The position numbers and the translations under genes are program-made. Shown here piece by piece: positions 59,242 to 64,000 of a stretch of DNA of 64,000 bases (its first letter is position 1; every line of letters begins with the position of its first letter). This DNA is from Lotus japonicus. Taxonomy: Eukaryota; Streptophyta; Magnoliopsida; Fabales; Fabaceae. The notes under the pieces were generated by a model, which worked only from the letters and a program-made list of their open reading frames with translations, ran no database searches and was not told the origin of the DNA. The DNA lies in NCBI RefSeq assembly GCF_012489685.1, contig NC_080043.1, positions 14,998,223-15,062,222 on the forward strand. The letters run 5' to 3'.

Positions 59242-61150
59242 TTAAAGGTGGCTTCAAAGTTCTTAATTATACAAGGTGAAGAAGTGACATAAACAAGAGG
59301 AAGTTTAAGAAATGAGAAGTTTCGGTTGTATCATCTGCTTCAAACCTTCAAGTAAAAGCTTGAAGAGCTTTCCTATGTAATTTTTTTTGAAAGATATTTT
59401 ATTTTATGAGAATTCAAATAAGATTTAATTTGGAAGCTACCGTAAAAAAAAAGATTTGGAAGCTTTGTACTGTCCATTGGGGCGTGCACCATAGGTAGGA
59501 AGTGAGTGTCAAGGAAGTAAATGAACATGATGTTCATCGCATGAGTAGAGAATTTGTTTTCATTAGCCCAGCCCAAACAAAAAACTCAAGGTCTGTTATC
59601 ATTAGTAACTGCGAAAGTGGGCCTGGAGGGGGAAACAGTGGACTGATATCCTACAAAGAAAGTGAACGGTAAAGTGAGGAAATAATAAGGAGCCGAGCAC
59701 TAAATATTTTTATGAGCAGAAAAAAAAGAGGGTGGAAAAGTAAAAAGGGAGCTAGGAAGAAAAGGTACAATGGTGATGATTTAACTAACTAGATCCAGAA
59801 TTCAGTGAGATAGGAAGGGTTGGATGAAGAGGAGGATGATCTAGTTCATCACGAAAATAAAGTGATGAGAGAGGAGGGCAGTTTCGAAGAGAATGTTGTG
59901 GTAAGAGACCAAAGAATTTGGAGCTTAAGGGAATCGTTGGGGATGTTCTTCAACGGGTAGGATGAAGAAGCAATTAACGAGCTGACATTGCAACTCTTGG
60001 GGTACTGAACCTGATACGTGAGAGGCATGTCAAAAAGTGGATATCGTAGAATAATGTCAGGGATTTGGACGTAGCAAAAAGAGAAGAGTATTATGAAATT
60101 TTGTCAAATATTTGTGCACTACCCTGGAAATGAAATTTTTTTTGGGGGGGGGGGACAAGACCTACAAGATGTCGTGGTCAAGGTTTCAAGCACATAGCGA
60201 GATCATCTTCCTTCAACATCTTAGATTTCATCGTTGATCTTGGAGTTGACGTTGCAACAGATTCATCTTCTCCTTCATCTTCATCTTGTTCTACTACGGA
60301 GCAAGCATCATTTGTGAAGGCAGAAGATATAAATTCTATCATGCACTCTTCGACTCCTTCCCTTGCATCCAGGGACTGATGTACCTTATACGGTATGGGG
60401 TCAAGTGCCCCCACAAACTTTTTGATATTTCCTGAATACTATGTTGTTTGTATTATTTGTCTTATAAAAATTTTATTTTCTTACTACTATATGTATTATT
60501 TGTCACACTACTTATTTATATATATGTGTGTATGTATATTGCTCTCACAACTCAAATTTTCTAGATTCGTCACTGCTTGCATCCTCTAAAGAAACATGTC
60601 TCCTGAGAATATTCTTGATGATTTGTCTCTTTCATTCTTTGCCAATATAAAAGCCAAATCTCTTGCATGGAAACCGGCGATCGGTCCTTTCACTTTTAAT
60701 TTAGAACTTTTGGGTCTTCTTCAATTTCTACATCTTCACTGATTTTGCGCGCACTATCCAATTGCACATAGATCCTTCACATACATCTCGACCTCTGCCG
60801 CTCATTGTCTCCATTGTTCGCGCCTGTATCCGCCAAATGTTGCAGTCACTTAAACATGCGTGAGCCTTTTAATTTGTTGTGGTCGTTCAACTTTTTCCAT
60901 CGTTGTGCCGCTTGTTTCCATTGTTGTTCGCACGAACGTCTCTGTCTGACGCACACTCGTCATAGCTAGAGGTAACAATTTCAAACAAAGAAAAACCAAT
61001 TTCTATCAAACAAAATCATTGGTTCAAGGAATAATCTTTGCTTGGACTAAGGATTTTTTATTTTAATTGGGTAAATGATTTGATAATTATATTTGATCGT
61101 GGAGGATCATATCGTAGTGTTTTCTTAAGAATAAACAAGTTCTTCTCTTT
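59242..61150. other. 3' UTR of the LEA_2 gene and gene-free DNA
   Basis: 59242-59390 is likely 3' UTR. Beyond, no gene is supported. 60129-60151 is a T run followed by a G run, an unusual homopolymer junction. 60180-60410 holds a short acidic minus-strand ORF of unknown nature. Confidence 0.4.
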
Positions 61151-61154
61151 TTAT

Positions 61155-61465
61155 ATGGGTTGAAACCCCTCTGTATTTCCTTTAATTTATCTTTAGTTTT
61201 CAAAAAAAAAATCAACCCAATATTAATACAAATTACAAATTTCTCGTATCCTTTCCATTATTTTACTATCATTTATTTTTGGGTCTTTTACTTACGTTTC
61301 AGTCTTTATCACTTTGCCTTATTTGCTTATAAGCATATATCACTTTACCTTAGCTTTTTAACTCATTTTTTCTGGTTTAATTTATCCTTTGTATGTAGTT
61401 GATTATATTGAGTTAAAACTACCACTTATACTTCATTCTCAATAAAAGTTTTGGCTTATAAAAAA
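61155..61465 (+). repeat. Two LINE-tail-like 3' ends
   Basis: GGGTTGAAACCCC with a downstream A-run (61209 region) and AACTACCACTTATACTTCAT with CAATAAAAGTTTTGGCTTAT and a short A-run (61455-61465) both resemble the LINE tail at 55530-55580. Truncated, non-coding. Confidence 0.45.
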
Positions 61466-61499
61466 CCTTATTTATTTACATATTTCTATAACCGTTTTC

Positions 61500-61661
61500 C
61501 TTACACCTTAATTGTTTCCAAGTTGTTCACCTTTCATTTTTTAATAGTGGCTAACTAAGAGCTCTTCAAAGAACATAATCTCTTTCTCAAGAAATATCTT
61601 TGATTAGAAAATCGTTACGTTGGTTTAACTCATCCCGACTAATCCCTAATTAATTTATTTG
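61500..61661 (+). repeat. Older LTR fragment related to the adjoining solo LTR
   Basis: The stretch with AAGAACATAATCTCTTTCTC, TTGATTAGAAAATCGTTACG and CTAATCCCTAA is a diverged copy of the last 130 bases of the LTR at 61662-62519 (ATTGAGGAACAAAGTCTCTT onwards). The younger LTR seems to have landed in or next to an older relative. Confidence 0.5.
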
Positions 61662-62519
61662 TGTTGGCACCCAAAAATGCGTAACAGCTAGAAACTAATT
61701 GAGTCGTCTCGCATGCCAGTGTGGCAAACTAGCCGAGAAAAGTTTTGGCCGAAGAAAGCAAGCGATCGATTAAAGGAAGCAAGGATCGGCTAAATGTTTG
61801 AACTTTGACAAAATTGAGGAAAGGTACATAAGCCTCAAGCCCATGAAATAAATATTTTCAAGAGGTTCTAGAAGACCTGCACGTGCAGAAAATTACCCCG
61901 TGGTTCATCCCTTGAAAATTGGAAAAGCGGCTAAAGCTTGAAGATCCAGCCGAAGCAAGGAGCTCGGCTTAACCAAAACCTTTTAGGCTGATCAGAGCAA
62001 ATAACTTCCAACATCACCACAAAGTGTAATTATCCCAGGAAACGCGTGTAGTGGCTGAAGTTGTTAACCGATGTAGGTTGGCCGAATTTGCCTCTATAAA
62101 TAGAAGAAGGGTCATGACTTGTAAAACACATAACTCATCAATCAATTAAACTGCAAATTTTCCACATTTACCTTTCTTTTACTTTTCAATGTCATTACAT
62201 TCCGGCCTTTAAGTTTCATTTACAGTTTTTCTAACCATTTACCTTTCAAGCATTTTATTTATTCAGCTTTATGCACTTTATTTTCAATCGATTTAAGCTT
62301 TTTCTTTATCCACTTTCATCTAGCCTTTGTTAGTAGTCACCCAGCTGGTACAAATTATTCAACAGCGAACTTTAAGAATTTTTTAGAATGTCCTAGGAAC
62401 CTGCATTGAGGAACAAAGTCTCTTCCTCAAGCAATCGCTTGATTAGGGAATTATTATGTTAGTTTCCCAGCAAACCTAGACAGTTACTTAATCCCTAAAA
62501 AACTGTCTGTCAACCAACA
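61662..62519 (+). mobile_element. Solo LTR with perfect 5-bp TSD
   Basis: An 858-bp segment TGTTGGCACCC...CAACCAACA, flanked by ATTTG on both sides (61657-61661 and 62520-62524). A TATA-like CCTCTATAAATAGAAGAAGG lies at about 62091-62110, followed by a U3/R-like pyrimidine-rich region. No internal coding, so a solo LTR formed by recombination between two LTRs. Confidence 0.88.
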
Positions 62520-62524
62520 ATTTG

Positions 62525-63215
62525 AACCAAAAATAAGTAATTAATCTTCTAATAGCTCACTAACTATATATAATTTATGATTGATTTTCCTTATTTACAG
62601 TTTCCTTTGTAAACAAAAGGAGAAATATAACCAGAGATAGTCAGATACGGTTAAGAGAGAAAGTAAGAGAGATATCGATGTTAATGAACTTCAAAGTCGT
62701 TGATACTTATTGTCATGTGTTTACATCTTGTACATCTATATTTCCTAGCACTAAAGAACAACTTACAACTCCACATTATTCCTTGTGTTATACAAATGCT
62801 ACATACAATTTCAACTACTAAAACATTATTCTGCTCTTTTGACATTCTAAATTATCACTATTCACATTTCTCTTGACGATAGGAACTTCAATTGATTATT
62901 TGCAACAACCTATTCCCGAAAAAATGACAAGCTGAAGTGCTTCACAAGGGCACAAACAATGTATGAAAATCCCAGGCCACCCTATACACATACTGCAATT
63001 TTCATTGCAGAACTAAAACTTACAATTGTTTTACAAATTTTGTAAACAAGAAAGGAAACAATGAGTATAACAACAAGATATAACAAGCAAAAGGGTTTTG
63101 TCCTTTGTTTATAATGGAAAGAATGGGTGCCCAAAATTCCCTAAAGTGTGGTTTGGGTCATAAGGGCATGTGTGTATGTATATGAAAGGGAATTTTAATT
63201 TGAAAAGAAAAAGGT
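62525..63215. other. Gene-free DNA and probable 3' UTR of the MYB gene
   Basis: About 62690-63215 likely contains the 3' UTR of the minus-strand MYB gene. Nothing else recognised. Confidence 0.4.
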
Positions 63216-63954
63216 TTAAACTTGGAAATCAAGGGAAGGAAAAAAGGACATGTCTTGCATCAAACCCTCCAAGTCCCATTCCCCCATTCTTAAGTTTTCC
63301 CCTGCTTGCCCATTATGATTTCCAAACCCAAACAAGTCCTCTACTACTATGTTGGAGTTTTGAATCTGATCATCAGTGTTATTGAAGCAACTATTATTGA
63401 AGTGGTTGTTGTTGTTATGACTTTTCACATTACTATTATTATTAATTGGGACTTCAATATTATTATTGCTTCGACTAATCTCTAGTGGAGGAAGGGAAAA
63501 GTCACTCTCTAACCCCATTTTACCATAATCACAATGAAGTCCATCACCATCATCATCACCAACCATGCCAAATTGTGTGAAGCATGCAGCAGACATTAAG
63601 TCAGGGAAACCGGTGGGTGCACTGGTCATGGCGAAAAAGGGATCAAAGTGTTGATGATCAGGTAGAACCATGGAAGGTGGCATATTGCGCATGGATTGCA
63701 TGGATGATGATGATGTGGATGAGGATGAATCCATGCACATTGTCATGAGGTCATGTTGCTCATTCATATTAGGCATGATAATGTTGTTGTTGCCCCCAGA
63801 AACATGATCTCTGGGTTCAGATGAGTCACTGTTGTTTGGTGATGGGGTGGACAAGTTGTTGTTGATCTTGAATCTCTTCTTCAGAGTGGAGTTCCAGAAA
63901 TTCTTGATCTCATTGTCTGTGCGACCAGGGAGACGTGCAGCAATCTGAGACCAT
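63216..63954 (-). CDS. R2R3-MYB transcription factor, last exon (MYB46/MYB83-like), partial
   Basis: The exon follows an AG acceptor (63955-63956) and opens with the end of repeat R3: (R)[20 protein letters not shown] then NSTLKKRFK. The intron just before WSQIA is the usual last intron of plant R2R3-MYB genes. The remaining 245 aa are a regulatory tail: Ser/Asn-rich ([12 protein letters not shown], homopolymeric Asn around SHNNNNHF), then [20 protein letters not shown] and [20 protein letters not shown]. This C-terminal block resembles MYB46/83-like factors, master regulators of secondary-wall formation. R2 and most of R3 lie beyond the right edge. R2R3-MYB is certain; the subgroup is less so. 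Confidence 0.92.
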
Positions 63955-64000
63955 CTGAGATTTTCAAATGGAAATGATTAGAAGAGAAAACAAAATGTCA
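63955..64000 (-). other. MYB intron, 3' end
   Basis: T-rich intron sequence before the acceptor; the upstream exons are outside the window. Confidence 0.8.

Noticed and set aside
60178..60414. Acidic 78-aa minus ORF
   Set aside because: No recognisable family, no gene context, and LINE-tail sequences nearby; not supported as a gene.

Overview
This is plant nuclear DNA: intron-containing genes of plant-specific families (an ankyrin plus RR-TZF CCCH zinc-finger protein, a citrate-type MATE transporter, a YYVQSPS-type LEA_2 membrane protein, an R2R3-MYB) separated by AT-rich, transposon-rich DNA. The style of the short terminal-inverted-repeat elements suggests a papilionoid legume; that is inference, not shown by a marker gene.

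Layout. 1-4260: CCCH gene on +, with a 1.36-kb intron in its 5' UTR and its start beyond the left edge. 6775-11061: 12-exon MATE gene on -, reconstructed in frame across all splice sites (557 aa). About 11.1-57.2 kb: a 46-kb repeat island with no intact host gene. It holds Stowaway-, PIF/Harbinger-, hAT- and Mutator-like non-autonomous elements (several with precise target-site duplications, TSDs), an 8.85-kb Mutator-like element with two head-to-tail Helitrons inside, two more Helitron 3' ends, solo LTRs, LINE fragments and small gene fragments. 57269-59241: three-exon LEA_2 gene on +. 59.2-63.2 kb: LINE tails and a solo LTR with a perfect TSD. 63216-63954: last exon of an R2R3-MYB gene on -, running off the right edge.

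The four host genes have no operon-like or obvious functional link. The most unusual structure is the nested block 22600-31450: a recent-looking Mutator-like element (nearly identical inverted ends, perfect 9-bp TSD) carries two abutting minus-strand Helitrons. The left Helitron encodes a decayed B3-domain gene next to the C-terminal part of a PIF1-like helicase; the right one holds an RPA-like OB-fold fragment and a GC-rich island. All coordinates, splice sites and identities were read by eye; no alignment or database search was run.
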